Below, in pieces: positions 1 through 5,652 of a stretch of 6,000 nucleotides of DNA (the first letter of the stretch is position 1; each line of letters begins with the position of its first letter). Origin of the DNA: Mariprofundales bacterium (lineage in GTDB: Bacteria > Pseudomonadota > Zetaproteobacteria > Mariprofundales > S012-25); the NCBI GenBank assembly GCA_015487905.1, contig WFOX01000130.1, positions 1 to 6,000 of the forward strand, written 5' to 3'. The notes below the pieces were generated by a model. It had not been told where the DNA came from. It did no database searches and saw only the letters and a list, made by a program, of their open reading frames with translations. The translations under genes and the position numbers were made by a program.

Positions 1-597
1 ATGGATGCAGCCACGCTCAAAAAGGGCCTGATGGTCTTCACAAGCAATTGTCAGACCTGTCATGGGCTGCGTTACCTTCAATATCGCCACCTGCGCGAAT
101 ACCGAGAGGTGCTGGGGCTTACCGATGCGGAAATCCAGGAGCTGCAAGGCGATCACGACAAGATGGAGACATTCAAACCGATGACGCCGCCTGAGGCTGC
201 AAAAGAGATGTTCGGGCTGGCACCGCCCGATCTCAGCCTCATCACACGCGCGCGCAAGGGCGGTGCGCGCTATGTCTATGCGCTGCTTACGGGCTATGCG
301 CACGATCCCAAGGGCAAGGTGCCCGACGGCAACTACAACCTCTACTTCCCGGGCCATCGCATCGCGATGCCCGATCCCTTGGGCTGGCTGGATCACGATC
401 CAGCGCAGACGAAGGAGCTGGAAGAACAGGCGCGGGCGGTGGCGGCCTTTCTCGCCTTCGTCGGCGATCCGCATCAGCTTGAGCGGCGCGCGATCGGCAA
501 GTGGGTGCTGGGCTTCCTCGTGCTGCTCACGATCGTGTTCTATCTGCTTTATCGCGAAACTTGGAAGGACATCCACAACGAAGGAGGCAAAGCATGA
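1..597 (+). CDS. petC: Cytochrome c1 of the bc1 complex (5' end probably truncated by window)
   Basis: Cytochrome c1 is the membrane-anchored c-type heme subunit of ubiquinol:cytochrome c reductase. It takes electrons from the Rieske protein and passes them to a soluble cytochrome c on the periplasmic side. Visible in the 198 residues are a heme attachment site CQTCH (C17, C20, H21), the PPDLS motif at 75-79 that is typical of c1, the segment around FPGHRIAMP with M123 as the likely axial ligand, and one C-terminal membrane helix (about 167-184) followed by a charged cytoplasmic tail. No signal peptide is present before the heme site. In family members about 20-50 residues containing the signal sequence precede this region, so the ATG at base 1 is probably an internal methionine and the true start lies upstream of the window. 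The gene overlaps the next one by four bases (ATGA). Family assignment is firm; the start is not. Confidence 0.93.
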   Translation: MDAATLKKGLMVFTSNCQTCHGLRYLQYRHLREYREVLGLTDAEIQELQGDHDKMETFKPMTPPEAAKEMFGLAPPDLSLITRARKGGARYVYALLTGYAHDPKGKVPDGNYNLYFPGHRIAMPDPLGWLDHDPAQTKELEEQARAVAAFLAFVGDPHQLERRAIGKWVLGFLVLLTIVFYLLYRETWKDIHNEGGKA

Positions 598-905
598 GAC
601 GAATGACCCTGATGCTGGCGATGGCGGCGGCATGCGCGGTGCTTACGGCGCCTGCCTCGGCACAGGCGGCCAGCGCAGCCGACGGCGAGAAGATCTACAA
701 CAAGCGCTGCAAGATGTGCCATGCGCTGGATCGCAAGAAGGTCGGCCCGGCCTTGAAAGACATGAACCGCGATCCCGAGGTGCTGCGCACGACGATCACG
801 AACGGCCGCAGGATGATGCCGGCCTGGGGCAAAAAGCTCTCCCAGGACGAGATTGAATCGCTTGTTTTGTTCATCCAAAAGGTGCAGGCGGAAGCAGGAA
901 AATAA
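594..905 (+). CDS. Small periplasmic mono-heme cytochrome c (class I, c5/c553-like)
   Basis: This is a 103-residue exported c-type cytochrome that probably carries electrons in the periplasm. An N-terminal signal peptide (basic MRR, hydrophobic stretch, likely cleavage after ASAQA at about 25) is followed by one heme site CKMCH (C39, C42, H43), a GPAL motif at 51-54 and MMPAW at 74-78, where M75 is the likely sixth heme ligand. The length and order fit class I cytochromes. The ATG at 594 overlaps the stop of cytochrome c1 (ATGA) and has a near-perfect Shine-Dalgarno AAGGAGG at 581-587 with 6 bases of spacing. The reading frame is open further upstream, but this start is clearly preferred. Coupling to cytochrome c1 suggests it is an electron acceptor of the bc1 complex or an accessory subunit; this is inference. 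An intrinsic terminator follows directly. Confidence 0.92.
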   Translation: MRRMTLMLAMAAACAVLTAPASAQAASAADGEKIYNKRCKMCHALDRKKVGPALKDMNRDPEVLRTTITNGRRMMPAWGKKLSQDEIESLVLFIQKVQAEAGK

Positions 906-923
906 CGAACCATGCCTAAACGC

Positions 924-954
924 AAAGGGGCGCGATCACCGCGCCCCTTTTTTT
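924..954 (+). terminator. Rho-independent terminator of the cytochrome operon
   Basis: A perfect 8-bp GC stem (GGGGCGCG 927-934 with CGCGCCCC 940-947) and 5-base loop is extended by three A-T pairs (924-926 with 948-950). It runs into seven T residues (948-954). It starts 18 bases after the stop of the small cytochrome gene. On the minus strand the same hairpin is followed only by an interrupted T-stretch (TTTGCGTTT), so it could serve the opposing DUF4399 gene, but less efficiently. Confidence 0.93.
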
Positions 955-966
955 ATGAACAAAGTT

Positions 967-1362
967 TCATCGCACCGTGATCGTGATCGTTTGCGCCCAC
1001 GCCTTGCCGTAGGAGCGGTGCAATCCATCGGCGAACTGCAAGGTAAGCCGATGCTTACCCGGAGTAAGCTCTACCACGGCCTCGGTTTGCCCCTTGCCGA
1101 AGTGCAGGTGGCGCGCGTCCTTCGGAATCACCACACCCTTCGGCATCGGCCCTTCGTCAATAAGGATGTGAAAGTGCCCTGTGCCCGGCACGAGCTTGCC
1201 CGCCGGCGCCACCTTCATGCCCTCCACGGCCATGCGCACCTTGACCGGACTTTGCACGACCGCGCCGTCCTGAGGCGCAAGAAAATGCACCCCTGCGGCT
1301 TGCGCCGCAGCAGCCAACATCCATCCCGCCGCAAAGAGTGCAACCACCATAAGGCGCTTCAT
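967..1362 (-). CDS. Exported DUF4399 domain protein
   Basis: This 131-residue protein belongs to the DUF4399 family, whose biochemical function is not established. It has a clear signal peptide (MKR, then a hydrophobic stretch ending AAAAQA, cleavage at about 22), so the mature protein of about 109 residues should be periplasmic. Family-typical segments are VHFLAPQDGAVV near 25-36, the His-rich GTGHFHILID at 60-69 and HLHFGKGQT at 85-93, ending in beta-strand-like TITITV. H63, H65, H85 and H87 form two HxH pairs that could bind a metal, which is speculation. A strong AGGAGG lies at 1369-1374, 6 bases from the ATG. It follows the histidine phosphatase gene by 33 bases on the same strand, so the two are probably co-transcribed, though no functional link is evident. 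The terminator on its 3' side is shared with the opposing cytochrome operon. Confidence 0.88.
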   Translation of the reverse strand: MKRLMVVALFAAGWMLAAAAQAAGVHFLAPQDGAVVQSPVKVRMAVEGMKVAPAGKLVPGTGHFHILIDEGPMPKGVVIPKDARHLHFGKGQTEAVVELTPGKHRLTLQFADGLHRSYGKAWAQTITITVR

Positions 1363-1395
1363 ATCCGACCTCCTAGCTTGGGTATCGGCGCCATC

Positions 1396-1980
1396 CTAGC
1401 CGCGATTGTGAAACACAAGCCAGCTTGCGTGCGCATCGCCGCCGATGCGTGACCAGCAGGCATAGGGCACATGCAAGCGCCGCGTCGTGGCAAGATCACC
1501 GCCGAGCACGAGGCTTACGAGCACGCGCAAGGGGCCTGAGTGCGTGATGACGAGCACGCGATTCAGCGCGCCTTGCCGCATCTCATCCCACCATGCGCGC
1601 ACGCGCGCCCAAAGCTCTTCGGGCGCCTCGCCGCCAGGCGGGCGCAGCCCTGCGGGGTTTTCGCGCCAGCGGCGAAAGAGTTCGCCCCATTGCTGTTCAA
1701 TCTCCTCTGGCGTTTTGCCCTCCCATTCGCCGTAGCTGAGCTCCACGAGCCGCTCCTCCACGACAAGAGAAAGCCCTGCTTCCTTCGCCCAGCGCTCGGC
1801 AGGAGCGCGGCAACGCACAAGCGGCGAGCACACGATGAGCTCCACCTCATCGCGCAACTGTTCCCAAACGCGCTGCATCTGCGCCCAGCCTTCCTCACTG
1901 AGCGGATCGTTCACGAGGCGGCCGCGATAGCGCACGCCGCCCACAAGCGCCCCGTGGCGCAGCACATCCACGATCGGCAT
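1396..1980 (-). CDS. Histidine phosphatase superfamily protein (CobC / phosphoglycerate mutase-like)
   Basis: This is a 194-residue single-domain phosphatase that would hydrolyse a phosphate ester through a phospho-histidine intermediate. It shows the hallmark LRHG at residues 7-10 (R8, nucleophile H9), a second basic site in SPLVRCR (R56), the acidic E80 in LVELSYGEWEG, and the C-terminal VITHSGPLR with catalytic H147. The RYRG...DPLSEEGWAQM segment resembles alpha-ribazole-phosphatase (CobC)-type members. There are no cobalamin genes nearby, so the substrate is open and I give no gene symbol. The usual Glu after RHG is Ala here (A11). The frame stays open 72 codons upstream into folE on the opposite strand. 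I chose the ATG at 1980 because the homologous domain begins there and AGGAGA (1986-1991) sits 5 bases before it. It is divergent from folE. Confidence 0.9.
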   Translation of the reverse strand: MPIVDVLRHGALVGGVRYRGRLVNDPLSEEGWAQMQRVWEQLRDEVELIVCSPLVRCRAPAERWAKEAGLSLVVEERLVELSYGEWEGKTPEEIEQQWGELFRRWRENPAGLRPPGGEAPEELWARVRAWWDEMRQGALNRVLVITHSGPLRVLVSLVLGGDLATTRRLHVPYACWSRIGGDAHASWLVFHNRG

Positions 1981-1985
1981 CTCCT

Positions 1986-1991
1986 TCTCCT
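1986..1991 (-). promoter_or_regulatory. Ribosome binding site fixing the histidine phosphatase start
   Basis: AGGAGA on the minus strand lies 5 bases before the ATG at 1980-1978, inside a run of purines. It supports this ATG over the in-frame alternative about 216 bases upstream, which would place the N-terminus antisense to folE. Confidence 0.7.
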
Positions 1992-2011
1992 GCGCTTGGG
2001 TTTTCGGCCCT

Positions 2012-2026
2012 GCATGGGCATCATGC
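2012..2026. repeat. Short inverted repeat in the folE / phosphatase divergent spacer
   Basis: GCATG (2012-2016) and CATGC (2022-2026) form an inverted repeat with a 5-base spacer in the middle of the 76-base divergent intergenic region. It could be an operator half-site pair, but the arms are short and chance is quite possible. I see no convincing sigma-70 promoter in either direction in this spacer; the best plus-strand pair is a weak TTGGGT (1996-2001), 17 bases, CATCAT (2019-2024). Confidence 0.2.
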
Positions 2027-2056
2027 GCAGCGAACCCTAAGCGGAGGAACAGGCCG

Positions 2057-2665
2057 ATGGCACCAGAGACGCTGGATTGGAGCGATCCGCGCGTGCAGGA
2101 GGCGCTGGAGCATGTGCGCGGGATTTTGCGCTTTTTGGGCGAGGATCCCGAGCGCGAGGGTTTGCGCGAAACGCCCAAGCGCGTGCTCGCCGCCATGTGG
2201 GAGCACTTTGCGGGCTATCGCGAAGATCCCAAAGAGCACCTGCTCAAAACCTTTGAAGAGGTGGAAGGATACGATGAGGTCGTGCTCGTCTCCGACATTG
2301 ATGTGCACAGTTATTGCGAGCACCACCTCGTGCCGTTCGTGGGCAAAGCCCATGTGGCCTATATTCCCAACGGACGCGTCGTGGGCCTTTCCAAGCTCGC
2401 AAGGCTTGTGGACGGCTATGCACGCAGGCTGCAGGTGCAAGAAAAGCTTACGATGCAAATCGCGAATGCCATAGAAGAGGTGCTCAGACCCGCAGGTGTA
2501 GCCGTGATCCTGCAATGCCGGCACTTTTGCATGTGCTATCGCGGCGTGCGCAAGCCTGAATCCTGGACGACGACCTCCAAGCTTACGGGCGCGTTTTTGA
2601 AAAACCCGTCCTCGCGCTTGGAACTCTTTCAGCTCATTGAGCTCAACCGCTCCGGGAAGTCCTAA
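2057..2665 (+). CDS. folE: GTP cyclohydrolase I
   Basis: FolE converts GTP to 7,8-dihydroneopterin triphosphate plus formate, the first step of tetrahydrofolate synthesis (and of related pterins). It is a cytoplasmic Zn enzyme that forms a toroidal homodecamer. The 202 residues contain the zinc ligands C87 and H90 (in SYCEHHLVPF) and C158. They also contain H89, S112, Q128, H156 and R162, each exactly 23 positions below the E. coli active-site numbers, so the enzyme should be active. Other signatures are REGLRETPKRV, VGLSKLARLVDGYARRLQVQE and the C-terminal TTTSKLTGAF. The zinc-site loop reads QCRHFCMCYRGV, with two extra cysteines (C154, C160) compared with the common EATHMCM form. GGAGG at 2043-2047 lies 9 bases before the ATG. 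The gene stands alone on the plus strand. Its TAA overlaps the stop of def on the other strand. Confidence 0.96.
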   Translation: MAPETLDWSDPRVQEALEHVRGILRFLGEDPEREGLRETPKRVLAAMWEHFAGYREDPKEHLLKTFEEVEGYDEVVLVSDIDVHSYCEHHLVPFVGKAHVAYIPNGRVVGLSKLARLVDGYARRLQVQEKLTMQIANAIEEVLRPAGVAVILQCRHFCMCYRGVRKPESWTTTSKLTGAFLKNPSSRLELFQLIELNRSGKS

Positions 2666-3177
2666 CGGCGCACGAGATCGCGCGGCGAGCGCACGCGATC
2701 CAAAAAGAGAATCCCATCCAAATGATCCAGCTCGTGCTGGATCACGCGCGCCTCAAAGCCCTCGGCTTGCAGCTCCGCTTCTTGCCCGGCAACCGTGCAA
2801 TACCGCAACTGCACGCGCGCTGCGCGCGCGACCACGCCCGTCCAATCCGGCACGGAAAGGCACCCCTCGCGGCCCAGCACCACGCCCTCGCGCGCCGTGA
2901 TCACGGGATCGCAAAGCACCAAAAGGCCGTGGTTGCGGCAGGATCTACGCCCGCGCGAGGCATCCACGACCACGATGCGAAACGGTTTTCCGATCTGCGG
3001 CGCCGCCAGCCCCACGCAATAGGGATGCGCCTGCATCGTGGCGCAAAGATCCGCGGCGATGCGCAGGCGCTCCGCCTGGGAAAGCGCACGCGCCTGCGTG
3101 CAACGCGCGCGCAAGACGGGGTGCGGATGCACGAGCACCTCGCGCACGCGGCCACGCTCGCAAAGCTCGGCGCTCAC
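2662..3177 (-). CDS. def: Peptide deformylase
   Basis: Peptide deformylase removes the N-formyl group from nascent proteins, releasing formate. It is a cytoplasmic, ribosome-associated metalloenzyme, classically with Fe(II). All three family motifs are present in the 171 residues: GLAAPQIG at 56-63, EGCLSVP at 104-110 and HELDH at 148-152. The metal ligands are C106, H148 and H152, and the catalytic Glu is E149. Length is normal. The ATG at 3177 overlaps the stop of the ACT-domain gene (ATGA), with a GGAG three bases ahead, so translation is probably coupled. It is the last gene of the isc-type operon rather than sitting next to fmt, as is common. Its TAG overlaps the TAA of convergent folE, and no terminator hairpin with a T-run follows it. 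Confidence 0.96.
   Translation of the reverse strand: MSAELCERGRVREVLVHPHPVLRARCTQARALSQAERLRIAADLCATMQAHPYCVGLAAPQIGKPFRIVVVDASRGRRSCRNHGLLVLCDPVITAREGVVLGREGCLSVPDWTGVVARAARVQLRYCTVAGQEAELQAEGFEARVIQHELDHLDGILFLDRVRSPRDLVRR
2723..2744. repeat. Perfect 9-bp inverted repeat inside def
   Basis: TGATCCAGC (2723-2731) and GCTGGATCA (2736-2744) are exact reverse complements around a TCGT loop, so either strand could form a stable hairpin. On the minus strand it encodes the IQHELD segment of the deformylase active site. No T-run follows on either strand, so it is not a standard terminator. It may simply result from the codons chosen for this motif. Confidence 0.5.
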
Positions 3178-3695
3178 ATAGGCTCCGCGTCGTCCGCAAT
3201 CGGCCCCAGCTCCACCTCCACGCCCACGCGCCTTGCCGCCTCAGCAAGCGCATGGCGCAGCTTCGCGGCATCCGGTGCATCCACCTCCAACACCATGCGA
3301 TAGCGACTTCCTTCGGCGCGTGTGGCCACATCCACGATATTGCCATGCGCTTCCGCAATCGCCTCCGCTATTGCATGCACGATGCCGGGCCGATCCGCCC
3401 CCGCCACATACACGCGCAGGTTCGGCGTAGGTGGCGTGCGCGCCGCATCCTCTTCGCTGACAGGGTGCGCGCGCACCCAAAGCCCGCTTGCGCGCTCCAA
3501 CTCCGCAAGCGCAGCGCCCAGATCCGCAAAGGATACCCCTTGCGGAAGGCGCACGAGCATCATGATCGTGAAATGCCCGCGCAATGCCGTCATTGCGGAA
3601 TCCTCAATGCTTGCGCCAAGCGGCAACAACGAAGCGGCGACATCGCGCACGATGCCGGGCCGATCGCGGCCCGCTACGGAGATGAGCACATGCAC
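3174..3695 (-). CDS. Double ACT-domain protein, glycine cleavage repressor (GcvR) family
   Basis: This is a 173-residue protein made of two ACT domains (about 1-75 and 92-168), as in GcvR of E. coli. GcvR binds glycine and acts as an anti-activator of GcvA to control the glycine cleavage system. Each ACT domain carries DRPGIV (11-16 and 101-106). The first also has the GcvR-like IEDSAMTALRGHFTIMMLV region. There is no DNA-binding domain, so it must act through a partner, and no gcvA is visible here. I prefer the GTG start at 3695-3693, which has GGAGAAG at 3703-3709 with 7 bases of spacing and matches where the family begins. An in-frame TTG at 3713 would add six residues but has no ribosome site. 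It lies between iscA (5-base gap) and def (4-base overlap). The GcvR family call is good; the actual regulatory target is unknown. Confidence 0.85.
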   Translation of the reverse strand: MHVLISVAGRDRPGIVRDVAASLLPLGASIEDSAMTALRGHFTIMMLVRLPQGVSFADLGAALAELERASGLWVRAHPVSEEDAARTPPTPNLRVYVAGADRPGIVHAIAEAIAEAHGNIVDVATRAEGSRYRMVLEVDAPDAAKLRHALAEAARRVGVEVELGPIADDAEPM

Positions 3696-3699
3696 CGCG

Positions 3700-4038
3700 C
3701 TACTTCTCCGCAAGCGCCACGGACTTGCCGCAGCCGCAACGCCCCACCTCGTTCGGATTGCGATAGACGAACCCGCGCGCCAAGAGATCCTCGTGATAAT
3801 CTATGACGAGGCCCGCAAGCCCGCGTGCGTAGTCCTCGCGATCCACAAAGAGCGTAAAGCCTTGGCCTTCCACCGCGAGCGCATCCGCAGGCGGCTTTTG
3901 CACCACCTCCAAGCGGTAGGCATAGCCTGAGCAACCGCTGGGCTCCAACCACAAGCGCACGCCCACGCCTTGTTCACGTGCTTGCCAGGCGGCCAACTTC
4001 TCCGCTGCGCGTTCGGTGATCGCAATCTCTGGCTTCAT
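3700..4038 (-). CDS. iscA: A-type Fe-S cluster carrier (IscA/SufA/HesB family)
   Basis: A-type carriers bind Fe-S clusters or iron and deliver clusters to apo-proteins. The three invariant cysteines are present: C36 in the PSGCSGYAY motif, and C101 and C103 in the C-terminal GRCGCGKS, nearly the same spacing as IscA C35/C99/C101. The NPNEVG just before the CGC motif is also typical. With the ATG at 4038 the protein has 112 residues, normal for the family, and begins MKPEIAITERAAEKL, matching IscA N-termini. An in-frame ATG at 4053 would add five residues and overlap iscS by 10 bases. The chosen start leaves a 5-base gap after the iscS stop and has a G-run (4047-4051) 8 bases away, so either start is possible. 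The role fits its place directly after the cysteine desulfurase. IscA, SufA and ErpA cannot be told apart with certainty from sequence alone. Confidence 0.92.
   Translation of the reverse strand: MKPEIAITERAAEKLAAWQAREQGVGVRLWLEPSGCSGYAYRLEVVQKPPADALAVEGQGFTLFVDREDYARGLAGLVIDYHEDLLARGFVYRNPNEVGRCGCGKSVALAEK
3703..3709 (-). promoter_or_regulatory. Ribosome binding site deciding the GcvR-like start
   Basis: GGAGAAG on the minus strand lies within the last codons of iscA, 7 bases before the GTG at 3695. It favours this GTG over the TTG at 3713, which has no purine-rich tract before it. Confidence 0.55.
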
Positions 4039-4043
4039 CGCGC

Positions 4044-5180
4044 TTACCCCCATCCGGCCATGAGCTTGAGCCGCTCACGCGCCTTTTCAAGCGCATCCAC
4101 GAAGGCATCCAAATCCTCACTGCGCACGCCAGGCCCCAAGCTTACGCGAATGGCCCCATGCGCATAGGCGCGCGGCGCGCGCATGGCGGCAAGCACATGC
4201 GAGGGTTCGTGCTTGCCGCTTGCGCAGGCCGAGCCCGCAGAAACCGCAAAGCCCGCAAGATCCATCTGCATGAGCAAGGTCTCGCCGTCCATGCCGCGAA
4301 TGCCGAACATCGTCGTATTGGCAAGCCGCGGCGCATCCTCACCGAAGATCATCACATCCTCGCCGAATGCCGCCTTGAGCCGCGCTTCCAAATGCGCGCG
4401 CAGCGACGCGCAGGCTGCAAAATCCACGCGCCCCAGCGCCGCCGCAAAGGCGGCAGCCCCAGGCGGGTTTTCGGTGCCCGAGCGGCGCCCGCGCTCTTGG
4501 CCGCCGCCTGCAAGCAGCGGCGCCAAGCGCATGCCGCGGCGCACGAACAAGGCACCCACGCCTTTGACGCCGCCGATCTTGTGCGCGGAAAAGCTCACGA
4601 AATCCGCCCCAAGCGCATGCACATCCACGGGAATCTTGCCGAGCGCCTGCACGCCGTCCACAAGCACCGGAATCCCGCGCGCGGCCAGTGCAGAGACGAC
4701 CTCTTCCACGGGCTGAATCACGCCCGTTTCGTTGTTCGCCCACATCAAGCACGCAAGCCGCGTGGATGAGGAGACTGCGGCGCAAAAGCGCTCGGCTGAA
4801 ATGCGCCCATTGCGCTCGGGCGGCACCTCCACGACGCGATGGCCGAAACGGGCCGCCCATGCTTTGGCCGCCTCGCGCACGGAGGGATGCTCAATGGCCG
4901 AAATCACGATCTCGCCGCGCGGGGCCTCCGCGAGCACGCCCGCAATGGCGAGGTTGTTGGCCTCCGTGGCGCCCGAGGTGAGCACGATCTCGCCGGGATC
5001 CGCGCCCACGAAGGCCGCGAGCGCCTCACGCGCATCCTCCAAGGTCTTGCGCGCCGCACGCCCCGACCAGTGCAAGCTGGAAGGATTGCCGCCCGCCTCG
5101 CGCGCCGTGCGCGCAAAGGCCTCTATCGCCTCGGCAAGCGGCGGGCAGGTGGCGTTGTAATCCAAAAACACGCGCTTCAT
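4044..5180 (-). CDS. iscS: Cysteine desulfurase (IscS/NifS family)
   Basis: This PLP enzyme takes sulfur from L-cysteine, forming alanine and an enzyme persulfide that feeds Fe-S assembly. The 378 residues show FLDYNAT near the N-terminus, TSGATEANN (68-76), H98 in EHPSV, D175 and Q178 contacting PLP, the PLP lysine K201 in SFSAHKIGG, RSGTEN (233-238) and the catalytic C319 in SAGSACASG, followed by EPSHVL. The active-site loop places it in the NifS/IscS (class I) group rather than SufS. It is shorter than E. coli IscS (404 residues) and ends LKLMAGWG, lacking the C-terminal extension that in IscS contacts IscU; no iscU follows. Its ATG overlaps the iscR stop (ATGA), and GAGG sits just upstream. 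Function is secure; the choice between the symbols iscS and nifS is not. Confidence 0.94.
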   Translation of the reverse strand: MKRVFLDYNATCPPLAEAIEAFARTAREAGGNPSSLHWSGRAARKTLEDAREALAAFVGADPGEIVLTSGATEANNLAIAGVLAEAPRGEIVISAIEHPSVREAAKAWAARFGHRVVEVPPERNGRISAERFCAAVSSSTRLACLMWANNETGVIQPVEEVVSALAARGIPVLVDGVQALGKIPVDVHALGADFVSFSAHKIGGVKGVGALFVRRGMRLAPLLAGGGQERGRRSGTENPPGAAAFAAALGRVDFAACASLRAHLEARLKAAFGEDVMIFGEDAPRLANTTMFGIRGMDGETLLMQMDLAGFAVSAGSACASGKHEPSHVLAAMRAPRAYAHGAIRVSLGPGVRSEDLDAFVDALEKARERLKLMAGWG

Positions 5181-5620
5181 GCGGCCTCGGAAAGCGCCGA
5201 AGCCTTCTCGGCAATCTCTCCGTTTGCGGCCTCCGCGAGCGTCACCCCCGAAAGGAACGATTCAATGTGCGCTTCCAAAGCCGTCCACAGCGCATGCGCA
5301 TCGCAGCGCGAGCCATCGGGCCGACAGCCGCGCGGCCCGCCGCCGCAACCCGTCGTTTGCACGGGCTCCCCGACCGCGCGGATGATTTCGGCAATGGAAA
5401 TCGTCTCCGCTGGCCGCGCCAACCGATAGCCGCCGCCCGGGCCGCGCGTCGCCACCACAAGCCCCGCCTCGCGCAGGCGACGGAAAAGCTGCTCCAAATA
5501 CGAAAGCGAGATGTATTGTCTCGCCGCCACCGCCGCAAGCGGCACGGGCCGCTCCTCGGCATGCCGGCAAAGATCCATCATCGCCGCCACCGCATAGCGC
5601 GCTTTGCTCGTAAGCTGCAT
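5177..5620 (-). CDS. iscR: Rrf2-family Fe-S cluster-responsive regulator (IscR)
   Basis: IscR is a dimeric winged-helix regulator that senses Fe-S status through its own [2Fe-2S] cluster and represses the isc operon when clusters are plentiful. The 147 residues begin MQLTSKARYAV, as in IscR, and contain the recognition region ISLSYLEQLFRRLR (37-50, with E43 as in E. coli), the wing RGPGGGYRL (59-67) and the cluster-binding loop with C92, C99, C106 and H109. E. coli uses C92, C98, C104 and H107, so both inter-cysteine gaps are one residue longer here. The protein is somewhat shorter than E. coli IscR at the C-terminus. The frame is open far upstream, but the ATG at 5620 with AGGAGG at 5626-5631 (5 bases) is clearly right. 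It is the first gene of the operon and is divergent from a hemerythrin gene. Confidence 0.94.
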   Translation of the reverse strand: MQLTSKARYAVAAMMDLCRHAEERPVPLAAVAARQYISLSYLEQLFRRLREAGLVVATRGPGGGYRLARPAETISIAEIIRAVGEPVQTTGCGGGPRGCRPDGSRCDAHALWTALEAHIESFLSGVTLAEAANGEIAEKASALSEAA

Positions 5621-5625
5621 GGCCG

Positions 5626-5631
5626 CCTCCT
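5626..5631 (-). promoter_or_regulatory. Ribosome binding site fixing the iscR start
   Basis: A perfect AGGAGG on the minus strand, 5 bases before the ATG at 5620, sets the iscR start. It rules out the long in-frame upstream extension, which runs antisense through the hemerythrin gene. Confidence 0.85.
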
Positions 5632-5652
5632 CGCCCGGAAATCTCGCAACCC

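Noticed and set aside
853..1452. Plus-strand frame of 199 codons covering the terminator and the DUF4399 gene
   Set aside because: It runs through a strong intrinsic terminator and is antisense to a gene with a signal peptide and family motifs.
1981..2056. Strong divergent promoter pair between the phosphatase gene and folE
   Set aside because: Only poor -35/-10 matches are visible in the 76 bases; the promoters may overlap the coding regions, so I do not call them.
1981..2196. N-terminal extension of the histidine phosphatase (72 residues)
   Set aside because: It is antisense to folE, basic and Ser-rich, precedes the natural domain start, and a good ribosome site supports the internal ATG.
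2593..2605. GTTTTTGAAAAAC palindrome near the folE 3' end as a terminator for def
   Set aside because: The stem is AT-only with a one-base loop, within coding sequence; it cannot form a stable hairpin.
2723..2744. The def-internal hairpin as a rho-independent terminator
   Set aside because: No T-run follows the stem on either strand, and it lies inside the conserved active-site codons.
3322..3930. Long plus-strand open frame (202 codons) across the gcvR-like and iscA genes
   Set aside because: It spans two real minus-strand genes and their junction, with low-complexity composition and no plausible family.
4158..4769. Long plus-strand open frame (203 codons) opposite the cysteine desulfurase gene
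   Set aside because: It lies fully antisense to a gene with complete family motifs, has no recognisable domain and is rich in Arg, Ala and His, typical of the antisense frame of a GC-rich gene.
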